From: an uncultured Nocardioides sp.
GTDB lineage: Bacteria; Actinomycetota; Actinomycetes; Propionibacteriales; Nocardioidaceae
NCBI RefSeq assembly: GCF_947488025.1
Contig: NZ_CANKYS010000003.1
Coordinates: 399,805 to 463,804 of the forward strand
Length of the DNA: 64,000 nt
Reading direction: 5' to 3'
In this document: piece after piece, positions 40,480 through 48,378 of the stretch
Position numbering within the stretch: position 1 is the first letter of the stretch
Layout of the letters: the number at the start of each line of letters is the position of its first letter
Program-made: the position numbers and the translations under genes
Notes under the pieces: model-generated
What the model saw: the letters and a program-made list of their open reading frames with translations, nothing else
Told to the model about the DNA's origin: nothing
The model's database searches: none

Positions 40480-41708
40480 CAGAACTCCTCGTCGAGCTTG
40501 CGGATCGCCACCATCTCGCCGGCGGGGATCGCGGTCGTGTCCGCGGGCACCTCGATCAGGCAGTTGGACGTCGCGAGGTCGCCGAGGAGGTGCGAGCCGT
40601 GGCCGCCGACCGGCGAGACGAACGTGCCGCCGCGGTCGGTCTCGTAGTGGCCGCGCACGAGCTGGACCTTGCCCTCCGGCGACGACAGGCCGTGGGTGAG
40701 CCGGGCGCGGCCGGCGGGCCGGACGTAGGGCAGCTTGCCCATCATCCGGCGGATCGCCGGCGCCACGAACATCTCGAACGAGACGTAGGAGGAGACCGGG
40801 TTGCCGGGAAGGGTGAAGACCGGGGTGTCGTCCTCGCCGACCGTGCCGAAGCCCTGCGGCTTGCCGGGCTGCATGCCGACGCCGCCGAACCACATCGAGC
40901 CGTGGTGCGACAGCGACTCCTTGACCACGTCGAAGTCGCCCTCGCTCACGCCGCCGCTGGTGACGACGAGGTCGGCGCGGACGAGCTGGTCGCTCAGCGC
41001 CTCGGTGAAGGCGTGCGCCTCGTCGGGCACGATCCCGACGCGGTAGGCGATGGCGCCGGCGGCGCGGGCGGCGGCGGCGAGGAGGTAGGAGTTGCCGTCG
41101 TAGATCGAGTCGCGACCCAGCGGCGTGCCGGGGTCGCGCAGCTCGGAGCCGGTGGAGATCACCACGACGCGCGGCCGCGGCCGGGTGCGTACGGTCGCGC
41201 GACCCACCGCGGCGAGCAGGCCGAGGTGGCGTGGCCCGAGGACCGTGCCCTCCTCGAGCAGCATGTCGCCCTCGGTGATGTCGTCACCGGTGGGCCGGAT
41301 GTGCTGGCCGGCCGTGGCGGCGCGGCTGATCCGGACGCTGGCGACGCCGCGGTCGGTCCACTCGTAGGGCACCACCGTCGTCGCTCCCGCGGGCACCGGC
41401 GCCCCGGTCATGATCTTGACGGCGCTCCCCGGCGAGATCGCCAGGATCGACGACTGCCCGGCACCGATCTCACCGACGACGGGGAGCGTGACGGGGTCGT
41501 CCTCGGTCGCCCCGGCGACGTCCTCGGCGACCACGGCGTAGCCGTCCATCGCGGAGTTGTCGAAGCTCGGCAGCGAGATCGGCGCGACGACGTCCTCGGC
41601 CAGGGCCAGCCCGAGCGCCTCCATCAGGGGCTGCGGGAAGGCCGGCAGCGGGGAGACGGTGGCGAGGATGCGCTCGACGTAGTCGGCAACGGGCAGCAGG
41701 TCAGCCAT
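40479..41708 (-). CDS. glp: gephyrin-like Glp / MoeA family molybdotransferase
   Basis: A 409-residue MoeA-fold protein: family start [12 protein letters not shown], the [20 protein letters not shown] motif with catalytic-type Asp/Ser, a TGAPVPAG loop, and the nucleotide motif [15 protein letters not shown]. Enzymatically it could insert molybdate into molybdopterin. In Corynebacterium, the homologue Glp, encoded near galU and a membrane receptor gene, works in cell division instead. The order here (galU, this gene, moaC, mogA, rimJ, sepX/glpR) matches, so a division role, perhaps in addition to catalysis, is likely. It overlaps the galU-like gene by 8 bp. Confidence 0.85.
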   Translation of the reverse strand: MADLLPVADYVERILATVSPLPAFPQPLMEALGLALAEDVVAPISLPSFDNSAMDGYAVVAEDVAGATEDDPVTLPVVGEIGAGQSSILAISPGSAVKIMTGAPVPAGATTVVPYEWTDRGVASVRISRAATAGQHIRPTGDDITEGDMLLEEGTVLGPRHLGLLAAVGRATVRTRPRPRVVVISTGSELRDPGTPLGRDSIYDGNSYLLAAAARAAGAIAYRVGIVPDEAHAFTEALSDQLVRADLVVTSGGVSEGDFDVVKESLSHHGSMWFGGVGMQPGKPQGFGTVGEDDTPVFTLPGNPVSSYVSFEMFVAPAIRRMMGKLPYVRPAGRARLTHGLSSPEGKVQLVRGHYETDRGGTFVSPVGGHGSHLLGDLATSNCLIEVPADTTAIPAGEMVAIRKLDEEF

Positions 41709-43113
41709 CGGTGCCCTGGGCCGGGTCCTCGCTCAGCACGGTGCCGCCCTCGACGCGCTGGGCCGACGACGCCTCGAGCGCGACGGGGCCGACCACCCGG
41801 ACGCCGGGTCCGAAGGTCCAGTCGCCGGCGACGGTGAACGACTCGGCCTCGCGCAGCGACGGCGCGCCCTCGGGGAAGCGCTTGTCGAAGTCGCCGACCA
41901 GCTTGTAGAAGTCGCCGTCGAGCGACACGAACGGCACCTCGTCACCGGCCTGGTCGAGCACGAAGTCGCGGCCCAGGTCGTAGACGTCGGAGCGCAGGAC
42001 GAGCAGGTCGTCGGTCGTCTTCACCGGGACGAACCGGTCGCGGCCGACCTCGATCGTCAGCGCGCCCTCGAAGACCTCGATCGCGGCGCCCATCGCCGTC
42101 TCGATCTGGATGACCTCCGGGGTGGACCTGTCGGCGGGGTCGAGGTGCTTGACGTTCTTGATCAGCGGCAGGCCGAGGATGCCCCCGCGGGCGTCGAGCG
42201 CGTCGACCATCGCCTGCAGGTCGAACCACAGGTTGTTGGTCGAGGCGTACTTGTGGCGGGTGAGGTCGGCCAGCGCCTCCTTGTCGGCGTCGAGCGTCTG
42301 CGCCGACTCGCGCAGCACGATGCGGCCGTCGGCCTTGCGGCGGGCGAAGTGCCCGCCCTTGCGGTCCGACGGCGTACGACGCACGGCCTCGATCGCGAAC
42401 GGCGCGCCGCTCTGCGCGAACCAGCCGGCCACGCGCGCGTCCGGCACCGCGCCGAGGTTGTCGGAGTTGGAGACGAAGACGTAGCGGTAGCCGGCGTCGA
42501 GCAGCTGGGCGAGCAGCCCGGTGCCGCGCAGCGCGGTGTATATGTCGCCGTGGCCGGGCGGGCACCACTCGAGGTCGGGGTTCTTCGGGTACGCCGCGGG
42601 CATGAGGTCGGCGGCGAGGAGCTTGGGCTCCTTGTTCTGCAGGAACTCCAGCGGCAGCCCCTCGACCGGGAGCTGGTCGTAGCGCGCGAGCGCGGCCATC
42701 GTGTCGGACGAGGTGCGGAAGGAGTTCATGAACAGCAGCGGCAGCGTGGCGTCGTACTCCTTGCGGAGGTGCAGCACCTGCCGGGCGATGATGTCGAGGA
42801 AGCTCAGGCCGCGACGCACGCACAGCAGCGACTTCGCGCGCTCCATGCCCATCGACGTGCCGAGGCCGCCGTTGAGCTTGATGACCGCTGTCTTGCGGAT
42901 CGCCTCGGCGGCGGCCTCCTCGGGGACCTCGACGTCGGCCAGCGACTCCATGTCGAGGGGCTCGATGGAGTCCTCGGCGATCATGCCGGTCTCCCCGTGC
43001 TCGAGGAGCCGGTAGTAGTGCGCGAACGTGTCGATCGCGACCTCGTCGACGCCTGCCTGGCGCATCTTCTCGCGCGCGAGAACGAGACCCTGCGGATTGC
43101 CCTTGCCTGCCAT
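41701..43113 (-). CDS. galU: UTP-glucose-1-phosphate uridylyltransferase, UDPGP family
   Basis: A 470-residue enzyme making UDP-glucose from UTP and glucose-1-phosphate. The nucleotide loop KLNGGLGTSMGMERAKS lies near residue 79, and LPLLFMNSFRTSSDT, EWCPPGHGDIYTAL and FVSNSDNLGAVPD are family blocks. This is the eukaryote-like UDPGP family, longer than and unrelated in length to the roughly 300-residue bacterial GalU, and is the form used by many Actinobacteria. It starts at the ATG at 43113. It heads the glp-moaC-mogA operon and is divergent from the 5-FCL gene. Confidence 0.93.
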   Translation of the reverse strand: MAGKGNPQGLVLAREKMRQAGVDEVAIDTFAHYYRLLEHGETGMIAEDSIEPLDMESLADVEVPEEAAAEAIRKTAVIKLNGGLGTSMGMERAKSLLCVRRGLSFLDIIARQVLHLRKEYDATLPLLFMNSFRTSSDTMAALARYDQLPVEGLPLEFLQNKEPKLLAADLMPAAYPKNPDLEWCPPGHGDIYTALRGTGLLAQLLDAGYRYVFVSNSDNLGAVPDARVAGWFAQSGAPFAIEAVRRTPSDRKGGHFARRKADGRIVLRESAQTLDADKEALADLTRHKYASTNNLWFDLQAMVDALDARGGILGLPLIKNVKHLDPADRSTPEVIQIETAMGAAIEVFEGALTIEVGRDRFVPVKTTDDLLVLRSDVYDLGRDFVLDQAGDEVPFVSLDGDFYKLVGDFDKRFPEGAPSLREAESFTVAGDWTFGPGVRVVGPVALEASSAQRVEGGTVLSEDPAQGTDG

Positions 43114-43135
43114 GGTTCGATCGTAGGCTGCCTGT

Positions 43136-43735
43136 GTGGGAGCAGGACACTCGGCGGCCAAGACCGCGCTGCGCGACCAGGTGCTGGCCGCGCGCAAACG
43201 CCGCCCGCTGGAGGCGGCAGCCGCCTTCTCGGCCGACGTGGTCGACGCCGCGCTGGCGTGGCAACCGGTGCGCAGCGCGGCCACCGTGGCGGCCTACGTC
43301 TCGGTCGGGAGCGAGCCCGGCACGGGCCTGCTCCTCGACGCGCTCGCGCACGCCGGGAAGCGGGTGCTGCTGCCGGTGGTGCTGCCGGGGCTCGACCTCG
43401 ACTGGGCCGCGTACACCGGTCGTGACGGCCTCGCCCCGGCGGTGCGCGGCCTCCTCGAGCCGACCGCCCCGCGCCTCGGACGCGAGGCGATCGCCCGGGC
43501 CGACGTCGTGCTCGTGCCGGGCACCGGCGTCTCGCTCGACGGCACGCGGCTCGGCCAGGGTGGTGGCTGCTACGACCGTGCCCTGCCCCGCGTCCTCGCC
43601 GGCACCCCCGTCGCCGTGGTGCTGTACGACGACGAGGTCGGGCTCGACGTGCCGGCCGACCCCCACGACGTGCCGGTCGGCTTCGCCCTCACGAGCAGCG
43701 GGGTGACGGCGTTGGCGGCTACTCCGCGGGCGTGA
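43136..43735 (+). CDS. 5-formyltetrahydrofolate cyclo-ligase
   Basis: A 199-residue enzyme that converts 5-formyl-THF to 5,10-methenyl-THF with ATP. It has the N-terminal KTALRDQVLAARKRR basic helix, VAAYVSVGSEPGT (folate-binding) and the phosphate loop GTRLGQGGGCYDRAL near residue 143. The start is GTG at 43136. It converges on the penicillin-acylase gene and overlaps it by 17 bp (43719-43735), so both stop regions are shared. Only 22 bp separate it from the divergent galU gene. Confidence 0.94.
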   Translation: MGAGHSAAKTALRDQVLAARKRRPLEAAAAFSADVVDAALAWQPVRSAATVAAYVSVGSEPGTGLLLDALAHAGKRVLLPVVLPGLDLDWAAYTGRDGLAPAVRGLLEPTAPRLGREAIARADVVLVPGTGVSLDGTRLGQGGGCYDRALPRVLAGTPVAVVLYDDEVGLDVPADPHDVPVGFALTSSGVTALAATPRA

Positions 43736-46373
43736 GGACCAGCCGGTCCCCGGCTGCCGCCTCGACGGCGTCGCGGGAGAAGGCCCAGGGCAGGGTCTCA
43801 CCGTCGACGTAGAGCTCGGTCTGGTCGGAGTAGTGCGACGAGGTCGGGTGCCCGGAGACGCCGGTGAGGTTGATCCACCGGGAGTCGTCCCAGTCGGCGA
43901 GCGAGGCCACCATCCGCATCGACGGCGCGGCCGTGACCTCGAAGCCCTCGACCGCGTCCCACGACGTGGCGTCGACGACGGACGAGCCGCCGCCCACCTC
44001 CCAGCCGTTGCGGTTGAAGAAGCGCTCGACCGGCGCCACGCCCGAGTCACCGAGCGTGGCGTTGCGCAGGTCCATCCGGTGCAGCCGGCCCCACTCCCAC
44101 AGGCGCGGGTCGCGGGACTGGCGGCGCGTCATCTCGTCGCGCGCGTCGATGAGCGCGGCCCGCAGGATGTCGTCGCGGGTCTCCACCACGTCGTCGGTGC
44201 GCACGTCGTCCCACCACGGCCCGGCGGGCTCGGAGAGCATCTGCCCGACCACGCGGAACCACCGGTCACCGCCGTCGGGCCAGGTGCGCTGGCGCAGGTC
44301 GTCGTGGAAGGTCTTCTCCAGGATCATGCGCCACACGACGTTGAAGTAGGCCGCGGCGGGGCTGTCGGCGGGCGAGGAGAAGTCCCACTGCCGGAGCAGG
44401 TCGAGCGCGTTGCGGTAGTAGGGCGACGGCAGCGCCTCGACGTCGAGGAGGTAGGGCACGAGGGTCTCGGCCATCGGGTTCGCCGAGTCGAGCTGGAGCG
44501 CGGCCATCTCCGGGACCGACAGCTCCCCCTCGGCCTCGAGCAGCTCGCGGATGCGCGTCGAGCGGTAGCCGTAGTCCCAGTCCTGGGTGAGCAGGTAGGG
44601 GTAGCGCTCGTCGATGACGGCCTGGTTGGCCGTCGCGATGAAGCCCTCCTCCGGGTCGAGCACGCTGGGCAGCCCGTCGAAGGGGATGTAGTCGCCGGTC
44701 CAGTCGTTGGCGCTGATCCACCCCTCCACCGGCATGGTGCCGTCGTTGCCGCCGCGCCGGATCGGGATCCGCCCGGGCGACTGGTAGCCGATGTGGCCCT
44801 CGCGGTCGGCGTAGACGAGGTTCTGCGCCGGCACGCTGAAGTCGGCGGCGGCGGCGCGGAAGGAGTCCCAGTCCGAGGCCCGGTTGAGGGCGAGGATCGC
44901 GTCGGCGGTGGGTGCCGGCTCGAGGGCGGTCCACGCCAGCGCGACGGCGTACCCGCTCCCCCGCTCGCCGGGCTCGTCGGTCGGTGCGTTGGCGCCGACG
45001 GTCGCGAACTCCGACGAGACGTCGCTGATCAGCGGTCCGTGCACGGTCTCGCGCACGCGCAGCTCGACGTCTTCCTCACCACGCACCTTGATGGTCTCGG
45101 TGCGCACCTCCATCGCCTCGGTGGCGCCGTCGCGGACGTAGCGGTCGTCGCCCTCGGTCTGCTCGAGGAAGAGGTCGGTCACGTCAGGGCCGAGGTTGGT
45201 CATGCCCCAGGCGATGTCGGCGTTGTGGCCGATGATGACGCCGGGGACGCCGGAGAACGTGAAGCCCGAGGTGTCGAGCGTGCAGTCGGGCGTCTGCTCG
45301 CGGCAGTGCAGGCCCATCTGCATCCAGATCCCCGGCTGGCTGGTGCCGAGGTGCGGGTCGTTGGCCAGGATCGGCGCGCCGGTCGCGCTGTGCTCGCCGT
45401 CGACGACCCACGAGTTGCTGCCGATGCCGCGGCCCTTGCCGAGGAGCGCGGGCATCGCGTCGAGCCGGTCGCGCACCCGCTCGAGCGCCGCGACCGCCCC
45501 GGGTGCGTACGCCGGCCGGCGCGGGTTGCGGGTCGCGTTGCCTGTCGCGTTCTGCTCGAAGACGCCGTCGACGACCCCGCCGCCGCTCACGATCGTCGGG
45601 TGCTCGTCGAAGGGGTACTCCGGCCACAGCGACGCGACCTCGTCCTCGGTGTGGTCGAGCGAGAGCAGCACCCGGTCGACCTCCGCCTCCATGTTGCCGC
45701 GCAGGTCCCACGCCATCGCCTTGAGCCAGGCGAGCGAGTCGACGGGCCCCCACTCCTCCGGTGTGTAGTCGAGCCCGGTGAGCCCGAGGATGCTGTACTC
45801 CGCCGCCAGCTGCGAGGGGCTGCGGTCGGCGATGTAGGCGTTGACGCCGGCGGCGTAGGACGTCAGGGCGTCGCGGGTCGCGGGCTCCAGCAGCGCCAGC
45901 TCGCGCTCGGCGACCCGTCGCCAGCCCATCGTCCGGATGAAGCGGTCGGTCTCGAGGGTGTCGGGGCCGAAGAGCTCCGAGAGCCGGCCCGCCGTCACGT
46001 GGCGACGGAAGTCCATCTCGAAGAAGCGCTCCTGCGCGTGCACGAACCCCTGCGCGTACATCAGGTCGGCGTCGGTGTCGGCGTAGACCTGCGCGATGCC
46101 GTAGTCGTCGCGCACCACCTCCACCGACGCGGACAGGCCCGGCACCTCGATCTCGCCGTCGGTCTGCGGCAGCGGACGGCGTACGACGACCACGACCGCC
46201 ACGGCCAGCACGAGGAGCAGCAGCACCAGGCCGAGGGCGATCCAGGCCGTCCAGCGCACCGCCCGGGGCGCACGCCGGAAGGCCTGCCAGGCAGAGCCGC
46301 GGGCGGGCTCGGCCTCCTGGTCGGTCGCGGCGGAATCGGTGGCGGAGTTGGTGGTGTCGGCAGGCTCGGTCAT
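43719..46373 (-). CDS. penicillin acylase family (Ntn-hydrolase) protein
   Basis: An 884-residue Ntn hydrolase. A charged, Ala/Thr-rich cytoplasmic start, a transmembrane anchor (about residues 42-66) and a long extracytoplasmic part are visible. The autocleavage site lies at GIGSNSWVV, where S319 becomes the N-terminal nucleophile of the beta chain. The Asn-rich INLTGVSGHPTSSHYSDQ block near the C-terminus also fits. Substrates in the family include penicillins, acyl-homoserine lactones and other amides, and I cannot tell which applies here. The 3' end overlaps the 5-FCL gene by 17 bp. Confidence 0.92.
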   Translation of the reverse strand: MTEPADTTNSATDSAATDQEAEPARGSAWQAFRRAPRAVRWTAWIALGLVLLLLVLAVAVVVVVRRPLPQTDGEIEVPGLSASVEVVRDDYGIAQVYADTDADLMYAQGFVHAQERFFEMDFRRHVTAGRLSELFGPDTLETDRFIRTMGWRRVAERELALLEPATRDALTSYAAGVNAYIADRSPSQLAAEYSILGLTGLDYTPEEWGPVDSLAWLKAMAWDLRGNMEAEVDRVLLSLDHTEDEVASLWPEYPFDEHPTIVSGGGVVDGVFEQNATGNATRNPRRPAYAPGAVAALERVRDRLDAMPALLGKGRGIGSNSWVVDGEHSATGAPILANDPHLGTSQPGIWMQMGLHCREQTPDCTLDTSGFTFSGVPGVIIGHNADIAWGMTNLGPDVTDLFLEQTEGDDRYVRDGATEAMEVRTETIKVRGEEDVELRVRETVHGPLISDVSSEFATVGANAPTDEPGERGSGYAVALAWTALEPAPTADAILALNRASDWDSFRAAAADFSVPAQNLVYADREGHIGYQSPGRIPIRRGGNDGTMPVEGWISANDWTGDYIPFDGLPSVLDPEEGFIATANQAVIDERYPYLLTQDWDYGYRSTRIRELLEAEGELSVPEMAALQLDSANPMAETLVPYLLDVEALPSPYYRNALDLLRQWDFSSPADSPAAAYFNVVWRMILEKTFHDDLRQRTWPDGGDRWFRVVGQMLSEPAGPWWDDVRTDDVVETRDDILRAALIDARDEMTRRQSRDPRLWEWGRLHRMDLRNATLGDSGVAPVERFFNRNGWEVGGGSSVVDATSWDAVEGFEVTAAPSMRMVASLADWDDSRWINLTGVSGHPTSSHYSDQTELYVDGETLPWAFSRDAVEAAAGDRLVLTPAE

Positions 46374-46484
46374 CGCTCGACCATTGTGCCGTACCATTGG
46401 CAGTCGAAGGGCTCGAGTGCCAGCGCGTCGCGCCGGCCCGGCCGATCCCGTCAGTCGCTCTCCAGTCGCTTTCCGAGGACCCAC

Positions 46485-46829
46485 ATGCCGACCTACCAGT
46501 ACGCCTGCACCGAGTGCGGCCACTCCTTCGAGCAGTTCCAGAGCTTCAGCGAGGACGCGCTGACCGTCTGCCCGGAGTGCGACGGCCGGCTGCGCAAGCT
46601 CTACAACGCCGTCGGCGTGGTGTTCAAGGGCTCCGGGTTCTACCGCACCGACAGCCGTTCGGACGCGTCCTCCTCGGCCCCCGCCTCGACGTCCGCGTCC
46701 ACCTCGAAGTCGTCCTCGTCCTCCTCGTCCTCGTCCTCCTCCGACGGCGGCTCGTCGTCGTCGTCGTCGACCGCAGCGTCCAGCAGCTCGTCCTCCTCGA
46801 CGTCCTCCTCGTCGTCGTCCTCCGACTGA
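46485..46829 (+). CDS. FmdB-family zinc-ribbon protein with poly-Ser tail
   Basis: A 114-residue protein. The first 55 residues are an FmdB-type zinc ribbon, with metal ligands C8, C11, C29 and C32 (TECGHSF and CPECDG) and GVVFKGSGFYRTDSR after it. From about residue 60 the rest is nearly all Ser with a few Ala, Thr, Asp, Gly and Lys, encoded by TCC/TCG runs. FmdB proteins were named for formamidase regulation, but most have no known role. The tail is longer than in ordinary members. Confidence 0.85.
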   Translation: MPTYQYACTECGHSFEQFQSFSEDALTVCPECDGRLRKLYNAVGVVFKGSGFYRTDSRSDASSSAPASTSASTSKSSSSSSSSSSSDGGSSSSSSTAASSSSSSSTSSSSSSSD

Positions 46830-46912
46830 CCTCCTCCGGCTGACCTCCTCCGGCTGACCTCCCCTGTGGAGAGGCCGAGCGGGGGAACGCCCGTCCGGCC
46901 TAGCGTCGGTGC

Positions 46913-47557
46913 ATGTTCCCGGGACTCCCGCCGGCGCGGCGTCGGCTGCGCGCTCTCCGCCACCAGCTGCGGCGCCGTCGTCGGCTGATCGCCGCCGCCC
47001 TCACCGCCGTCGCCGCCCTCGCCGCGCTGCGCACGCTCGCGCCGCCACCGGCCGAGACCGTCGAGGTGCTGGTCGCGGCGCGCGACCTGCCCTCGGGCTC
47101 GCTCCTCGAGGAGGACGACCTGGTCGCCCGCGAGTGGCCGGTCGACCTCGCCCCGAGCGACGCCCTGCCCGACGCCGCGGTCGGCGCGGCGGGTCGCGTG
47201 CTGGCGGCACCGATCGGCCGCGGCGAGGTGCTGACCGACGTACGCCTCGTCGGTCCGGGGCTGGCGCTGGCCCACCCCGGCGAGACGGTCGTGCCGGTCC
47301 GGCTGCCCGACGCGGGCATGGCCGCGCTGCTGCACGCGGGCGACGAGGTCGACCTGCTGGCGACCGACCCGGGCACCGGCGAGGCCGTCCTGGTGGCGCG
47401 CGACGTCACCGTCCTCGCGACCCCGACGGGCGTCCCCGAGGGGCCGGCCGGCGGATCGGGCGGAGCACTCGTCGTGGTCGGGGCGAGCGCCGACGAGGCG
47501 GTCACGATCGCAGGCGCCGCGCTGACGAAGTTCCTGACCGTGTCGTGGAACCGCTAG
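46913..47557 (+). CDS. SAF-domain protein (CpaB-like)
   Basis: A 214-residue protein. A basic N-terminus and one transmembrane segment (about residues 24-40) precede an SAF domain (about 49-110, AARDLPSGSLLEEDDLVARE) and a beta-rich C-terminal part. SAF modules occur in CpaB, the pilus-assembly periplasmic protein. No other pilus gene is here, so a general cell-envelope role is likelier. It lies 60 bp before the mscL gene and after the FmdB-like gene. Confidence 0.8.
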   Translation: MFPGLPPARRRLRALRHQLRRRRRLIAAALTAVAALAALRTLAPPPAETVEVLVAARDLPSGSLLEEDDLVAREWPVDLAPSDALPDAAVGAAGRVLAAPIGRGEVLTDVRLVGPGLALAHPGETVVPVRLPDAGMAALLHAGDEVDLLATDPGTGEAVLVARDVTVLATPTGVPEGPAGGSGGALVVVGASADEAVTIAGAALTKFLTVSWNR

Positions 47558-47617
47558 GGTGAGGCGCAATCACCGTCCGCGGCTCCTCTCGGGGCCCCGT
47601 CAGAGGGAGAACCCAGC

Positions 47618-47968
47618 ATGAGCGGCTTCAAGGCCTTCATCCTCAAGGGCAACCTGATCGAGATCGCCACCGGCCTGATCATGGCGCTGGCGTTCGCAGC
47701 GGTGGTGAGCACGTTCACCGAGTGGCTCACCGGCCTGCTGCCCGTCTCCGACGACTTCTTCAGCGGCGAGGTCGGCAGCTTCGGCGCCTTCCTCAACGCC
47801 CTGATCTCGTTCCTGATCATGGGCACCGTCGTCTACTTCTTCATCGTGCTGCCCTACACGAAGGCGCGCGAGCGCTTCTTCCCCACCGAGGAGGCCGGCG
47901 CGGCCCCCGACGTCGCCCTGCTCGAGGAGATCCGCGACCTGCTCCGCGCTCGCGGCGGCGCGGTCTGA
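47618..47968 (+). CDS. mscL: large-conductance mechanosensitive channel MscL
   Basis: A 116-residue channel subunit with the family start FKAFILKGNLIEIATGLIMA. Two transmembrane helices (about residues 15-43 and 60-80) flank a short extracellular loop, and a charged C-terminal helix (ALLEEIRDLLRAR) follows. It opens under membrane tension to release solutes after osmotic downshift. It is shorter in its loop than E. coli MscL and begins with ISLKG-like variation. GAGGGAGAA upstream is a strong ribosome binding site. The convergent hairpin at 48019-48090 follows. Confidence 0.92.
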   Translation: MSGFKAFILKGNLIEIATGLIMALAFAAVVSTFTEWLTGLLPVSDDFFSGEVGSFGAFLNALISFLIMGTVVYFFIVLPYTKARERFFPTEEAGAAPDVALLEEIRDLLRARGGAV

Positions 47969-48018
47969 GCCACCCCGTCGTACGACCGCCGGCGCCCCCG
48001 CTTGCGCCGCCCCCGCTC

Positions 48019-48090
48019 GGGTAACTGGTCGAAATCATCACTCCCGCCCCCACCAGTGGGGGCGGGAGTGTCATTTTCAAGGCGTTACCC
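48019..48090. terminator. nested hairpin between mscL and a convergent gene
   Basis: The core stem ACTCCCGCCCCCAC (48040-48053) pairs perfectly with GTGGGGGCGGGAGT (48056-48069) with a 2-nt loop. Outside it, GGGTAAC (48019-48025) matches GTTACCC (48084-48090), and part of the sequence between is also complementary (GAAAT/ATTTTC). It lies between mscL and the convergent minus-strand gene ending at 48147, and should stop transcription from both sides. Confidence 0.75.
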
Positions 48091-48107
48091 GCGTACGGCG
48101 GCGCGGC

Positions 48108-48155
48108 GTGGCCCTCAGCCGTGGTGGCCCTCAGCCGTGGTGGCGGTCAGCCGTG
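48108..48155. repeat. 16-bp tandem repeat covering a gene's stop codon
   Basis: GTGGCCCTCAGCCGTG is repeated at 48108-48123 and 48124-48139 exactly, and at 48140-48155 with two changes. The stop codon (TCA at 48147-48149) and last residues of the minus-strand small gene lie in the third unit. Confidence 0.85.
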
Positions 48156-48371
48156 GTGGGGCGGGACCTGGTCGCGGTACCAGTCGTCGCCCTTGCCCGA
48201 GCGGTCCTCGCGTGGGTCGCGGTCGTCGCTCGTCTGCTCGGGCGCGCCGTCCCCGAACACCGCCGCCAGTCGACGGCGGCGCTTCCACTCCGGCTCGCGC
48301 TCGGCCGCCGGGGCCGCCGGGACCACCGGGTCGGCGGGACCATTGGGGTCGGTGGCGTCGTCGGGGGCCAC
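48147..48371 (-). CDS. conserved small acidic/basic hypothetical protein
   Basis: A 74-residue protein. A Pro/Ala/Asp-rich start is followed by EREPEWKRRRRLAAVFGDG, then an acidic stretch and DWYRDQVPPHHG at the end. Similar short proteins with a KRRRLA-VFGD core and a PPHHG tail are, to my recollection, widespread in Nocardioides-like genomes. No Cys, signal or membrane segment is seen. It lies seven bases after the LCP gene on the same strand, so it probably shares its transcript. Confidence 0.7.
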   Translation of the reverse strand: MAPDDATDPNGPADPVVPAAPAAEREPEWKRRRRLAAVFGDGAPEQTSDDRDPREDRSGKGDDWYRDQVPPHHG

Positions 48372-48378
48372 GAGCAGG

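Noticed and set aside
43833..46484. Long open frame on the plus strand joined to the FmdB-like gene
   Set aside because: It is antisense to the penicillin-acylase gene. Only the end, from the ATG at 46485, has a start, ribosome binding site and zinc ribbon.
46680..46829. Coding-independent microsatellite
   Set aside because: The TCC/TCG run stays in one frame within the FmdB-like gene and ends at its stop, so it is treated as the protein's tail.
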